Source: JAOPZY01 sp036495025 (lineage in GTDB: Bacteria; Actinomycetota; CADDZG01; JAHWKV01; JAOPZY01). Taken from it: a stretch of DNA of 18,663 nt. The DNA lies in contig DASXNO010000354.1 of NCBI GenBank assembly GCA_036495025.1, forward strand, positions 1 through 18,663, given 5' to 3'. The translations under genes and the position numbers were made by a program. Below are positions 13,193 through 18,663 of this stretch, one piece after another. Every line of letters starts with the position of its first letter. The first letter of the stretch is position 1. Under the pieces are notes generated by a model that did not search any database, was not told where the DNA came from, and worked only from the letters and a program-made list of their open reading frames with translations.

Positions 13193-13414
13193 TCAGCCGT
13201 GCAGCAGCGCCGGCAGCTCGCTGGGGTCCATACCCGCTTCGAAGAGTTGCCGTCCCTCCTGCTCGACCACCGGGATGAGGATGCCGTACTCGGCCTCCAG
13301 GGCCGGGTCGGTCGAGATGTCGACCTCCTCGAACGCGATGCCGGCGGCCTCGAGCACGTCCCGGGCACGGTCGCAGAGGTGGCAGCCGGGACGGCTGTAG
13401 AGGAAGACGGTCAC
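13193..13414 (-). CDS. Glutaredoxin-like thiol-disulphide protein
   Basis: A 73-residue thioredoxin-fold protein starts TVFLYSRPGCHLCDRA, with the redox motif CHLC at 11-14. The next elements are AGIAFEEVDISTDPAL, IPVVEQEGR (cis-Pro region) and a short C-terminal helix. This matches the small glutaredoxin/DUF836-type family, cytoplasmic with no signal peptide. The start is GTG at 13414, overlapping the TGA of the upstream membrane-protein gene. Longer open frames to 14008 are shadows of that gene. It is not CcmG, as it lacks an export signal and the CcmG fold insert. The partner and substrate are unknown. Confidence 0.85.
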   Translation of the reverse strand: MTVFLYSRPGCHLCDRARDVLEAAGIAFEEVDISTDPALEAEYGILIPVVEQEGRQLFEAGMDPSELPALLHG

Positions 13415-14172
13415 GCTTCGCCCCGAGCGGGAGATGGCGCCGTGGCTGGCCGCCCGGCGGCCGCGAGGACGGGCTTCGGCCTCGTTCGTAGGAAGCCGGC
13501 GAACATCAGGCTGACCCCCGCCAGCAGGCCGGTCGAGAACAGCATGGCCACCTCGGATCCCCTCCCGAGGCGCACGGCGATGCTGGCCGCCGCGACGACG
13601 AAGGTCCCGGCCGCGATGAGGAGGTTGCCGGTCGCCAGGCGCCGCAGGTACCCGGCATTCGGGGCGGAACGCTGGCGGGAGAGCCGAAGGGCGGACAGGA
13701 GTGCTCCGAGGACCACGATCGTGAAGGACGTGTACGAGTAGTAGCGGGAGAGGGTGCGGGTGAGCGCGCTGCCCGTGATCACGAACCGGGCCTCGGGGAT
13801 GCCACGAACACCGTCGAGGACCGCAGCGTCGAGGTGGGCCCTGGCCATGGCGGCGGCCCCGTAGGCGGCGGCGGCGAGGACGAGGGCTGCAAACCCCTGC
13901 CGCACCCACCGCCGCTTCGACAGCAGCTCGACCGTCCCCACGGCGAGGAAGGGCACGTTGATCATCGCCCCGAAGAGGTAGTAGACCCGGAACAGCCGGG
14001 GCGACCATCCGAGGCGGACGCCCTCAGCGGTCGCCAGTGTCGCCACCATGAACATCGCCAGGGCGACGGTCCAGGCGAGGGTATGCGGGCGCCGCCGAGC
14101 GATCCACTGACGACCGAGGAGGAAGGCGAACGTGGCGCTGACCAGTGCTGCGCCGAGCGGGAAGATCCACAT
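13411..14172 (-). CDS. Seven-helix membrane protein of unknown function
   Basis: This 253-residue protein has about seven TM helices: roughly 3-20, 32-49, 62-84, 92-110, 142-164, 177-199 and 207-226. It ends in a basic, Ala/Pro-rich tail. Polar features include RRRPHTLAWTVA after the first helix, GWSPRLFRVYYLFGAMIN and a Tyr-rich TLSRYYSYTSF segment. I do not recognise a catalytic motif. It is translationally coupled to the glutaredoxin-like gene (GTGA overlap), so a redox or thiol link is possible. The ATG at 14172 has no Shine-Dalgarno. TAGGCT at 14182-14187 on the minus strand would give a nearly leaderless transcript. It is divergent from the TIM-barrel gene across 65 bases. Confidence 0.8.
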   Translation of the reverse strand: MWIFPLGAALVSATFAFLLGRQWIARRRPHTLAWTVALAMFMVATLATAEGVRLGWSPRLFRVYYLFGAMINVPFLAVGTVELLSKRRWVRQGFAALVLAAAAYGAAAMARAHLDAAVLDGVRGIPEARFVITGSALTRTLSRYYSYTSFTIVVLGALLSALRLSRQRSAPNAGYLRRLATGNLLIAAGTFVVAAASIAVRLGRGSEVAMLFSTGLLAGVSLMFAGFLRTRPKPVLAAAGRPATAPSPARGEA

Positions 14173-14225
14173 AGCAGTGTGAGCCTACAGGGATTTCTCA
14201 GCACTTCGGGCGGCTCCCCAGCCAC

Positions 14226-14231
14226 TACAAT
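14226..14231 (+). promoter_or_regulatory. -10 box (TACAAT) for a leaderless transcript
   Basis: TACAAT occupies positions -12 to -7 relative to GTG 14238, exactly where a -10 element would put transcription start on the start codon. No ribosome site precedes the GTG, which supports leaderless expression. The -35 region is not recognisable. Confidence 0.6.
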
Positions 14232-14237
14232 GCGCCC

Positions 14238-15032
14238 GTGAGCAGTGACCTGGAGCGGCCGGCCGTCGCGTGCTCGACAGGCTCATTGTGGATGTGGGAC
14301 CTGGAGCGCACCTTCGGCACCATCGCAGAGGCGGGGTTCGAGTCCGTGGAGCTGATGGTGACCCGGGACCCGCTCACCCAGTCCGCCAGGGTCCCCCGGG
14401 ACCTGGCGAAGAAGTATGGCCTCACCATCTGCGCCGTCCACGCCCCGATGCTCGTCGTCACGCGCCGGGTGTGGGGGCCGAACTTCTTCAACATCATCGA
14501 GCGGTCGGTGGACCTGGCGCAGCAACTCGATGCCGGCGTGGTCGTCATCCATCCCCCGTTCCTGTTCGAGCTGAAATACCAGGCCTGGTTGCTCGGGGAG
14601 ATGGAGCAGTACTCGCGGAACCGGGGCCTCTCCATCGCCGTCGAGAACATGTTCCACCTGTGGGTGAAGGGCAAGGCGGTCCGCGGGCACCGCTGGCTCT
14701 CCCCCGCCGATCTCGAGGGCTTCCACAACGTCACCCTCGACACGAGCCACTGCGGCGTGGACGGGACGGACATCCTGGCCGCCCTGGACCAGGTCGGGCC
14801 GCACCTGTCGCACATCCACCTGTCCGACAGCCGGGGGGACCACCGCGACAGCCACGCACTCCCCGGATCGGGGATCCTGCCCCTCGGCAAATTCGTGACC
14901 CGCCTGCCGGAGGTGGGCTACAACGGGACGCTGTCACTCGAGCTGGACATGCGGGAGTGGATCCCCGAACCTGGCCGGCTCGTCGACCTGCTCACCAGGG
15001 CACGGGAGTTCACGCTGGAGCGCCTCGCCTGA
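14238..15032 (+). CDS. Sugar phosphate isomerase/epimerase-family TIM barrel (xylose isomerase-like)
   Basis: This 264-residue single-domain protein of the AP endonuclease 2/xylose isomerase-like superfamily shows the recurring strand motifs: GFESVELMV with its Glu, LTICAVHAP, GVVVIHPP, LSIAVENMF (a likely metal Glu), VTLDTSHCGVDGTDIL, LSHIHLSDSRGDHRDSH and GYNGTLSLEL (terminal metal Glu). The conserved Glu, Asp, His and Glu residues fit a divalent metal centre. Substrate cannot be told from sequence: isomerases, epimerases, dehydratases and endonuclease IV-like enzymes share this fold. The GTG start at 14238 is supported by the -10 box immediately upstream. It stands alone, divergent from the seven-helix protein and convergent with the GlsB-like gene. 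Confidence 0.85.
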   Translation: MSSDLERPAVACSTGSLWMWDLERTFGTIAEAGFESVELMVTRDPLTQSARVPRDLAKKYGLTICAVHAPMLVVTRRVWGPNFFNIIERSVDLAQQLDAGVVVIHPPFLFELKYQAWLLGEMEQYSRNRGLSIAVENMFHLWVKGKAVRGHRWLSPADLEGFHNVTLDTSHCGVDGTDILAALDQVGPHLSHIHLSDSRGDHRDSHALPGSGILPLGKFVTRLPEVGYNGTLSLELDMREWIPEPGRLVDLLTRAREFTLERLA

Positions 15033-15051
15033 CGCGCCGCGTACGGTGGGA

Positions 15052-15342
15052 CTACCGCCGCATCCCGGTCAGCAACCGCAGGAACAGCAGGAGCACGGTC
15101 GCCCCGACGAACGAGACGAAGACCGTCCCGATGAAGGGATGGCCCACCGGCGTGGTGAGGTTCAGGCTCCGGAAGATCCATCCACCGATGACGGCACCGA
15201 CGACGCCGACGGCAATGTTGAGCAGGCAGCCCATGCGGTCGTGCGTGCCCGCAACAATGCTCGCCAGCCACCCCGCCAGCCCCCCGGCGACCAACCAGAA
15301 CAGGAGGAGGCTGAGTCCTTCCCCGGCGGCAGCTAGCATCAT
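15052..15342 (-). CDS. GlsB/YeaQ/YmgE-family small membrane protein
   Basis: This 96-residue protein has three TM helices. The GGLAGWLASIVAGTHDRMG and LLNIAVGVVGAVIGGWIF segments are diagnostic of the transglycosylase-associated (GlsB/YeaQ/YmgE) family, usually linked to envelope stress. The biochemical role of the family is unclear. Tandem ATG codons at 15342 and 15339 are both possible. AGGAG lies about 11 bases upstream of the first, favouring 15342. It is convergent with the TIM-barrel gene, whose stop is 19 bases away. Confidence 0.9.
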   Translation of the reverse strand: MMLAAAGEGLSLLLFWLVAGGLAGWLASIVAGTHDRMGCLLNIAVGVVGAVIGGWIFRSLNLTTPVGHPFIGTVFVSFVGATVLLLFLRLLTGMRR

Positions 15343-15375
15343 GTGATGTTCAACTCCTGGAGGTTACCGGTACCG

Positions 15376-15480
15376 ATGCGCCCCAACACCATCGTCGCAG
15401 TCGTGCTGCTGCTCGCCGCCATCGCCCTCGCCGGCGTCCTCGGCGTCATGCAGGTGAGCCACGTCCTCTCCCATCATTAG
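15376..15480 (+). CDS. Possible 34-residue single-helix membrane protein
   Basis: The ORF starts at ATG 15376 and ends at TAG 15478-15480. The product is one hydrophobic helix (about 5-26, VLLLAAIALAGVLGV) with a short start MRPNT and a His-containing end SHVLSHH. GGAGG lies 12 bases before the ATG. It is divergent from the GlsB-like gene. Only 33 bases separate the two starts, and both ribosome sites lie inside the palindrome CTCCTGGAG, so its own promoter would have to overlap the neighbour. It could be a chance ORF. There is no homology I recognise. Confidence 0.4.
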   Translation: MRPNTIVAVVLLLAAIALAGVLGVMQVSHVLSHH

Positions 15481-15510
15481 ACCGATCGGCGCCCGGGGTG
15501 CCAACGTGGC

Positions 15511-16347
15511 CTAGCCTCCCCCCACCGTCCCGGCCGGGCCGATCAGCACCTTGGAGCCGAGGGAGGCCCCGAAGCGGTCGGCGGCGCTGCCCAGGTTGAC
15601 ACACACGGCGAGCTGGCCGTGGGAGTCCTCGGTCACCACGGGCTCCGCTGGCGGGACGGAGCCGAACGTCTCCCCGAAGGGGACCACTAGCCGGTGGCCC
15701 TCGACGCCCACGTCCAGCTGGGCCCCGACCACGATCCCCGCCTCGGCTGCCGCAGCCGCGTCCACGTTGATGCTGAGGTTGCCAAACCGGTCGACCTTGG
15801 TGACGGCGGCGTGGAAGTGACGATCGTGCAGACGGGGCAGGGCAACCCTCAGCGAGACGAGGCGGTCCACCGCAACTTCACCGCCCAGCTCCTCCGGCGG
15901 GACGCCCCGGGCGAGATGGGCGGCGGCCGGGGCGAAGATATCCCGGCCGTGGAAGGTCCTCGAAGGGTGGGGGGCCCGCAGCTCGGGGTTCTCGAGCTTT
16001 CGGGCGCTGGTCGCTCCTCCCAGCCTCGCCGCGGCAGGGACCAGCAGTCCGTTGTCCGGCCCGACCAGCCACGACCCGTCCGCCGTCTGCACGGCAATCG
16101 GGAGCCGGCCGGAGCCGACACCCGGATCGACGATCGCAAGATGCACGCCGGTCGGCAGGTAGGGGACGGCCTGGGCGAGCACGTTTGCACCCTCCGCGAT
16201 GTTCTGCGGCCGGATGGCATGGCAGACGTCGATGACCGTGACCTCGGGGGCAATGCGGAGCATGACGCCGTGGCACACCCCGACGAACTCGTCGACGAGG
16301 CCGTAGTCGGACAGGAAGCTGATGGTACGAAACCGGTAGTCGCTCAC
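15511..16347 (-). CDS. S-adenosyl-L-methionine hydrolase (adenosine-forming), DUF62 family
   Basis: Members hydrolyse SAM to adenosine and methionine using an Asp-Arg-His triad that activates water. Relatives are the fluorinase and chlorinase. The 278-residue product has ISFLSDYGLVDEFVGV near the start (14-24), then VDPGVGSGR giving Asp74 and Arg81, PDNGLL at 97-102, and TFHGRDIFAPAAAHLA with His133. The C-terminal beta barrel includes VDRFGNLSIN and VPFGETF. The triad spacing (Asp to Arg is seven) matches the family, so hydroxide chemistry is more likely than halogenation. The start is GTG 16347 with AGGGGA about 9 bases upstream. It lies 33 bases after the bS22 stop on the same strand, so the two may be co-transcribed. 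Confidence 0.92.
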   Translation of the reverse strand: MSDYRFRTISFLSDYGLVDEFVGVCHGVMLRIAPEVTVIDVCHAIRPQNIAEGANVLAQAVPYLPTGVHLAIVDPGVGSGRLPIAVQTADGSWLVGPDNGLLVPAAARLGGATSARKLENPELRAPHPSRTFHGRDIFAPAAAHLARGVPPEELGGEVAVDRLVSLRVALPRLHDRHFHAAVTKVDRFGNLSINVDAAAAAEAGIVVGAQLDVGVEGHRLVVPFGETFGSVPPAEPVVTEDSHGQLAVCVNLGSAADRFGASLGSKVLIGPAGTVGGG

Positions 16348-16380
16348 CGACTCCCCTGACGGCTCCAGCGGCGTGCCGGG

Positions 16381-16482
16381 CTAGCGACCGAGCTGACGGC
16401 GCTGCCAGCGCGTCTTGCGGAGCATCTTCTTGTGCTTCTTCTTGCGCATCTTCTTCCGGCGCTTCTTCACGACCGACGACAT
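16381..16482 (-). CDS. bS22/AURKAIP1-COX24 domain small ribosomal protein
   Basis: The product is a 33-residue, extremely basic protein starting MSSVVKKRRKKMRKKKHKKM and continuing LRKTRWQRRQLGR. This matches the AURKAIP1/COX24-domain proteins of Actinobacteria, known as bS22 in mycobacterial 30S ribosomes and related to mitochondrial mS38. The ATG at 16482 is preceded by GGAGGG at about 8 bases, a strong ribosome site. It is missed by length-filtered gene calling. The same-strand SAM hydrolase gene lies 33 bases downstream and the Clp1-like gene 97 bases upstream. Its presence supports an actinobacterial origin. Confidence 0.93.
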   Translation of the reverse strand: MSSVVKKRRKKMRKKKHKKMLRKTRWQRRQLGR

Positions 16483-16579
16483 CTGCTCACCCTCCCTCAC
16501 CGGCCCCCTCGGGACCCTGCAAACCTACCAACCTCACGCTTCGGATCCTCTGAGATCCTCTTACGGCCCTCGTCGGGTC

Positions 16580-17476
16580 CTATTCGGGCCCGAAGAGCTC
16601 CCGAACCGTCACCCTGCCGATCACCTGGCCCGCCGTGGTGATCCGCACCGTCCCAAGCAGCAGACCGCGTGCGGGCTCCGACACCGAGGACACCATCCGC
16701 AGGACCCTCTCCTCCTGGTCGAACTCCAGCACACCGATCCCCATACACGATCCCTTGCCGTCGTCGAGTCCCACCATCAGGCCGTCCAGACGGGCGGGAT
16801 CGATCTCGGGCGGCAGCGTCGGCATGAACACCGTCGGCTTGACGCGCCAGCGCGAGAGCGGCGGAAGGAAGTATGACCGCAAGCGGGCCTCGCGGTGCGC
16901 GGAGCGCTCCTCGACAAAGCGCTCCCGTACCCCTGATGCCACCTTCAGCCCGGTGACCGGGATGGAGAAGAAGCGGGCGGCGGTCGACAGGATCGGCTCC
17001 AGCTCCTCGCCCCGCTGGAACCCCACGACCGCGTCGGGGCGGACAAGCTGTAGTTTTCGATACTTGAGGACCTCGGCGTAGACGCCCGAGATATAGCCAC
17101 TGGTGTCGACGACGATGAGCTCCGCCTCGTGCTCGCGGGCGACGGCAACGAGGTGCGCAGTGGCGGTTGCCAGGGCAAAGGAATGGCCCTGGGCAGTGAT
17201 GCTCCCGACGAACCCCAGCGCGTCCGCCTTGGCAATGCTCTGCTCGTCGACGTGCTCGAGGTCGTCGCAGAACTTGAGGCCGACGCACCCGGGCGGGCCG
17301 ACTGTCGAATAGTCGATCGCTGCGTCGACGTAGGCCACCCGCATGCCCCGCTGGCGGGCCGCCTCGGCGATGGTCAGTCCGAAGGTCGTCTTGCCCGTAT
17401 CGATACCTCCGAGCAGGACGATGCAGCCGCCTGTGATCAGGCTCTCGACGATCTCGGCATGGGACACGACCGTCAT
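16580..17476 (-). CDS. Clp1/Grc3-like P-loop protein (possible polynucleotide 5'-kinase)
   Basis: The 298-residue protein begins with a P-loop GGIDTGKTTF at 23-32, typical of the Clp1/Grc3 RNA 5'-kinase family, where the loop follows G-x-x-D-x-GKS/T. A second block at 50-66, DAAIDYSTVGPPGCVGL, aligns with the family's DxDxGQ...GPPG segment, but the second Asp and the Gln are replaced (Ala52, Tyr55). VVDTSGYIS at 121-129 corresponds to the TxGW lid region, with Tyr for Trp. The C-terminal third is beta-rich (GMIVGLDDGKG-like strands, IGVLEFD, GTVRITT), resembling the Clp1 C-terminal domain. Bacterial substrates are unknown. Kinase activity is plausible but unproven given the altered motif. The ATG at 17476 has a weak GAGAGG upstream. 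It is divergent from bldC. Confidence 0.78.
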   Translation of the reverse strand: MTVVSHAEIVESLITGGCIVLLGGIDTGKTTFGLTIAEAARQRGMRVAYVDAAIDYSTVGPPGCVGLKFCDDLEHVDEQSIAKADALGFVGSITAQGHSFALATATAHLVAVAREHEAELIVVDTSGYISGVYAEVLKYRKLQLVRPDAVVGFQRGEELEPILSTAARFFSIPVTGLKVASGVRERFVEERSAHREARLRSYFLPPLSRWRVKPTVFMPTLPPEIDPARLDGLMVGLDDGKGSCMGIGVLEFDQEERVLRMVSSVSEPARGLLLGTVRITTAGQVIGRVTVRELFGPE

Positions 17477-17741
17477 CTCTACGCGTTCCTCTCATCAGTA
17501 ACGAGCCTTTATTTCCACCTATCCCTGCCGACTGACCCGACTCGGGCACCATCGGGCCAGACTTGAACAAGGGCAGGCGCTGGATTGTACGGCAACGCGC
17601 AGCCCGCCGAAGAAGTCCAAAATGGAGACTGCAAAAACGTGCCTTGAGCACGACAAACCTCTATGATCCGTAGTGCGGTAGTATCAGGGAGTTGAGGATG
17701 ATCGTCCAGGTCGCGGAATTGATATCCCAAAGGGGGGTTGT
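17477..17741. other. Divergent intergenic region between the Clp1-like gene and bldC
   Basis: These 265 bases are more AT-rich than their surroundings and hold promoters for both flanking genes. On the plus strand TATGAT (17662-17667) and TAGTAT (17679-17684) are candidate -10 boxes for bldC. Neither has a convincing -35, and either would leave a leader of about 50-70 bases. AAAGGGGGG just before ATG 17742 is the bldC ribosome site. A 300-codon minus-strand open frame crossing this region is not a gene. Confidence 0.45.
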
Positions 17742-17978
17742 ATGGCTGAGGTAAGGGAGAACGAATACCTGTTGGCAGCACAGGTTGCCCGGCTGCTTCA
17801 CGTTTCACCGAAGACCGTCTCGCGTTGGGCCAAGGAGGGCAAGCTTCCGTACGTCCGGACCCTCGGTGGGCACCGCCGTTTCCCCGGTGCGCCCATCCGC
17901 GAGCTCGCTGAGCGGTTGGCTTCCGAGTCGATGTCCATTGAGGACGTGCTCGGGCAGAGCCCCGCAGCGCAGGGCTAG
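17742..17978 (+). CDS. bldC: BldC-like MerR-family DNA-binding protein
   Basis: This 78-residue protein is essentially one winged helix-turn-helix. YLLAAQVARLLHVSPKTVSRWAKEGKLPYVRTLGGHRRF (10-48) is the BldC/excisionase-type MerR domain: helix-turn-helix VARLLHVSPKTVSRW, then the wing with TLGGHRRF. BldC of Streptomyces binds direct repeats cooperatively and controls development. It lacks the effector and dimerisation domains of classical MerR proteins, as this one does. A short C-terminal tail with SIEDVLGQ is extra. The ATG start is supported by AAAGGGGGG about five bases upstream. It is followed by a clear terminator, so it is monocistronic. Confidence 0.9.
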   Translation: MAEVRENEYLLAAQVARLLHVSPKTVSRWAKEGKLPYVRTLGGHRRFPGAPIRELAERLASESMSIEDVLGQSPAAQG

Positions 17979-17996
17979 CGCCCGCTTCGACGCTTG

Positions 17997-18025
17997 ACGG
18001 CCGGGTGCCGCTGGTGCCCGGCCGT
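17997..18025 (+). terminator. Intrinsic terminator after bldC
   Basis: ACGGCCGGG (17997-18005) and CCCGGCCGT (18017-18025) form a perfect nine-base stem with an 11-base loop, followed by TTTCAGCTTCTGT. It starts 18 bases after the bldC stop. Confidence 0.8.
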
Positions 18026-18039
18026 TTCAGCTTCTGTGT

Positions 18040-18113
18040 CTGGACCTCAGGCCGGCCGAGGGGGGTCGAGTCCCCTCGGATCCCCCTGAGGGGGGCAGGC
18101 TGAGGGGGTCCAG
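18040..18113. repeat. Composite palindromic element before the helicase gene
   Basis: There are three nested inverted repeats. CTGGACCTCAG (18040-18050) pairs with CTGAG-GGG-GTCCAG (18100-18113) across a bulge. CCGAGGGG (18056-18063) pairs with CCCCTCGG (18072-18079). CCCCC (18082-18086) pairs with GGGGG (18090-18094). The whole could fold as a large hairpin with two inner arms. It shares GGGGGTCCAG, in inverted orientation, with the element at 13117-13185, so it may be a dispersed intergenic repeat. Confidence 0.55.
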
Positions 18114-18148
18114 AGGGCAGCCCGAGGAGGTCCCGGGCCAGGAGTGGA

Positions 18149-18154
18149 TACCTT
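18149..18154 (+). promoter_or_regulatory. -10 box (TACCTT) for a leaderless helicase transcript
   Basis: TACCTT lies at -12 to -7 relative to GTG 18161, the same placement seen at 14226 for the TIM-barrel gene. No convincing ribosome site is correctly spaced before the GTG. Confidence 0.45.
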
Positions 18155-18160
18155 GGCAGG

Positions 18161-18663
18161 GTGGATCTTGAGAGCCTCCTGATCGCCGCCTCGGCCGAGT
18201 TGCCCAGCGGTGGCCTCTGCAAGCTGGTGCGCCTCCCGGCGCGCGCCGGTGCCACGGTGGCGCCGGATCCGCCGCTGCCCGAGCCGCTGGCGTCACGGGT
18301 GGCTGCCCTGGGCGTCACCGGGCTGTGGACGCACCAGGCCGAGGCGCTGGCGGCCGTCCGAGACGGCCGCAACGTGGTCGTCTCGACCGGCACGGCCAGC
18401 GGCAAGAGCCTCTGCTTCAACCTCCCGGTCTTCGAGACACTGCTCGCCGACCGCAGGGCGAGGGCCCTCTACCTCTACCCCACCAAGTCCCTCGCCCAGG
18501 ACCAGCTCCGCGCCATCCGGGCCTTTGCCCTCCCCCAGGTGACCGCCGCCACCTACGACGGCGACACGCCGTCCGCCGAGCGTGGTCTCGTCCGCCGCTA
18601 CGCCCGCATCGTCCTGTCGAATCCGGACATGGTGCACTACGGGATGCTCGACACCCACACCCG
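18161..18663 (+). CDS. DEAD/DEAH-box helicase, MrfA/YprA (DUF1998) type, N-terminal part
   Basis: The frame from GTG 18161 stays open to the window end, giving 167 codons of a larger superfamily 2 helicase. Visible motifs in order are the Q-motif region GLWTHQAEAL, motif I STGTASGKSLCFNLPV, motif Ia LYLYPTKSLAQDQ, the TYDGDTP segment and motif Ib LSNPDMVHYGML. The TASGKS Walker A with LYPTKSLAQDQ and NPDMVHYGML is characteristic of the YprA/MrfA helicases, which unwind DNA 3'-5' and act in damage repair (mitomycin repair in Bacillus). Downstream motifs II, V, VI and the DUF1998 zinc domain lie outside the window, so the call rests on the N-terminus. It is preceded by a composite palindrome and a -10 box consistent with leaderless expression. 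Confidence 0.9.
   Translation, partial: MDLESLLIAASAELPSGGLCKLVRLPARAGATVAPDPPLPEPLASRVAALGVTGLWTHQAEALAAVRDGRNVVVSTGTASGKSLCFNLPVFETLLADRRARALYLYPTKSLAQDQLRAIRAFALPQVTAATYDGDTPSAERGLVRRYARIVLSNPDMVHYGMLDTHT

Noticed and set aside
13193..13414. The glutaredoxin-like gene as the missing CcmG
   Set aside because: No signal peptide or membrane anchor, far from the ccm genes and on the other strand.
13193..14008. Long frame joining the glutaredoxin to upstream sequence as one protein
   Set aside because: The upstream part is a shadow of the seven-helix protein. The GTG at 13414 overlapping its stop gives a normal-length glutaredoxin.
17509..18420. 303-codon minus-strand open frame across bldC and the helicase start
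   Set aside because: It runs through a terminator, a palindrome and two real genes, and has no domain.

Overview
The window is very GC-rich, gene-dense and free of visible mobile elements, tRNA, rRNA or CRISPR. Three genes point to an actinobacterial chromosome: a BldC-type MerR regulator, a 33-residue bS22/AURKAIP1-COX24-type ribosomal protein, and TANNNT-type -10 boxes placed for leaderless transcripts. Most familiar Actinobacteria mature cytochrome c by System II. This genome carries a complete-looking System I (Ccm) cluster instead, so I suspect a deep or uncultured actinobacterial lineage. That placement is inference.

Layout. (1) 1-870, minus: a TolB-like beta-propeller lipoprotein running off the left edge. 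(2) 998-7796, plus: cytochrome c maturation genes in the order ccmE, ccmF, ccmH, ccmI-like, an unrecognised membrane-anchored protein, ccmA, ccmB, ccmC, ccmD, most joined by ATGA/GTGA overlaps. (3) 7907-13070, plus: a menaquinol:cytochrome c reductase-like operon with a small two-helix membrane protein, a 2[4Fe-4S] ferredoxin-like protein, a b6-type cytochrome b, a subunit IV with a long duplicated N-terminal extension, a Rieske protein, a membrane-anchored monohaem cytochrome c, and a three-helix protein with a lipoyl-like barrel segment. (4) 13193-14172, minus: a glutaredoxin-like protein and a seven-helix membrane protein. (5) 14238-15032, plus: a xylose-isomerase-like TIM barrel. (6) 15052-17476: a GlsB/YeaQ-type membrane protein, a possible 34-residue ORF, a SAM hydrolase (DUF62), bS22, and a Clp1/Grc3-like P-loop protein. 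(7) 17742-18663, plus: bldC-like, then the start of a MrfA/YprA-type DEAD/DEAH helicase.

How the genes work together. The Ccm cluster would export haem and attach it to apocytochromes. The reductase operon directly downstream encodes a clear client with a CxxCH motif (cytochrome c, 11439-12092). The maturation system looks non-canonical. CcmE carries a Cys in place of the haem-binding His and a Phe in place of the usual Tyr, CcmH has a C-x7-C pair instead of CxxC, and no CcmG thioredoxin is present in the window. The reductase operon is also unusual: it contains a ferredoxin-like subunit, a twice-repeated 38-residue module fused ahead of subunit IV, and a lipoyl-like barrel membrane protein. 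These are the best candidates for undescribed biology here.
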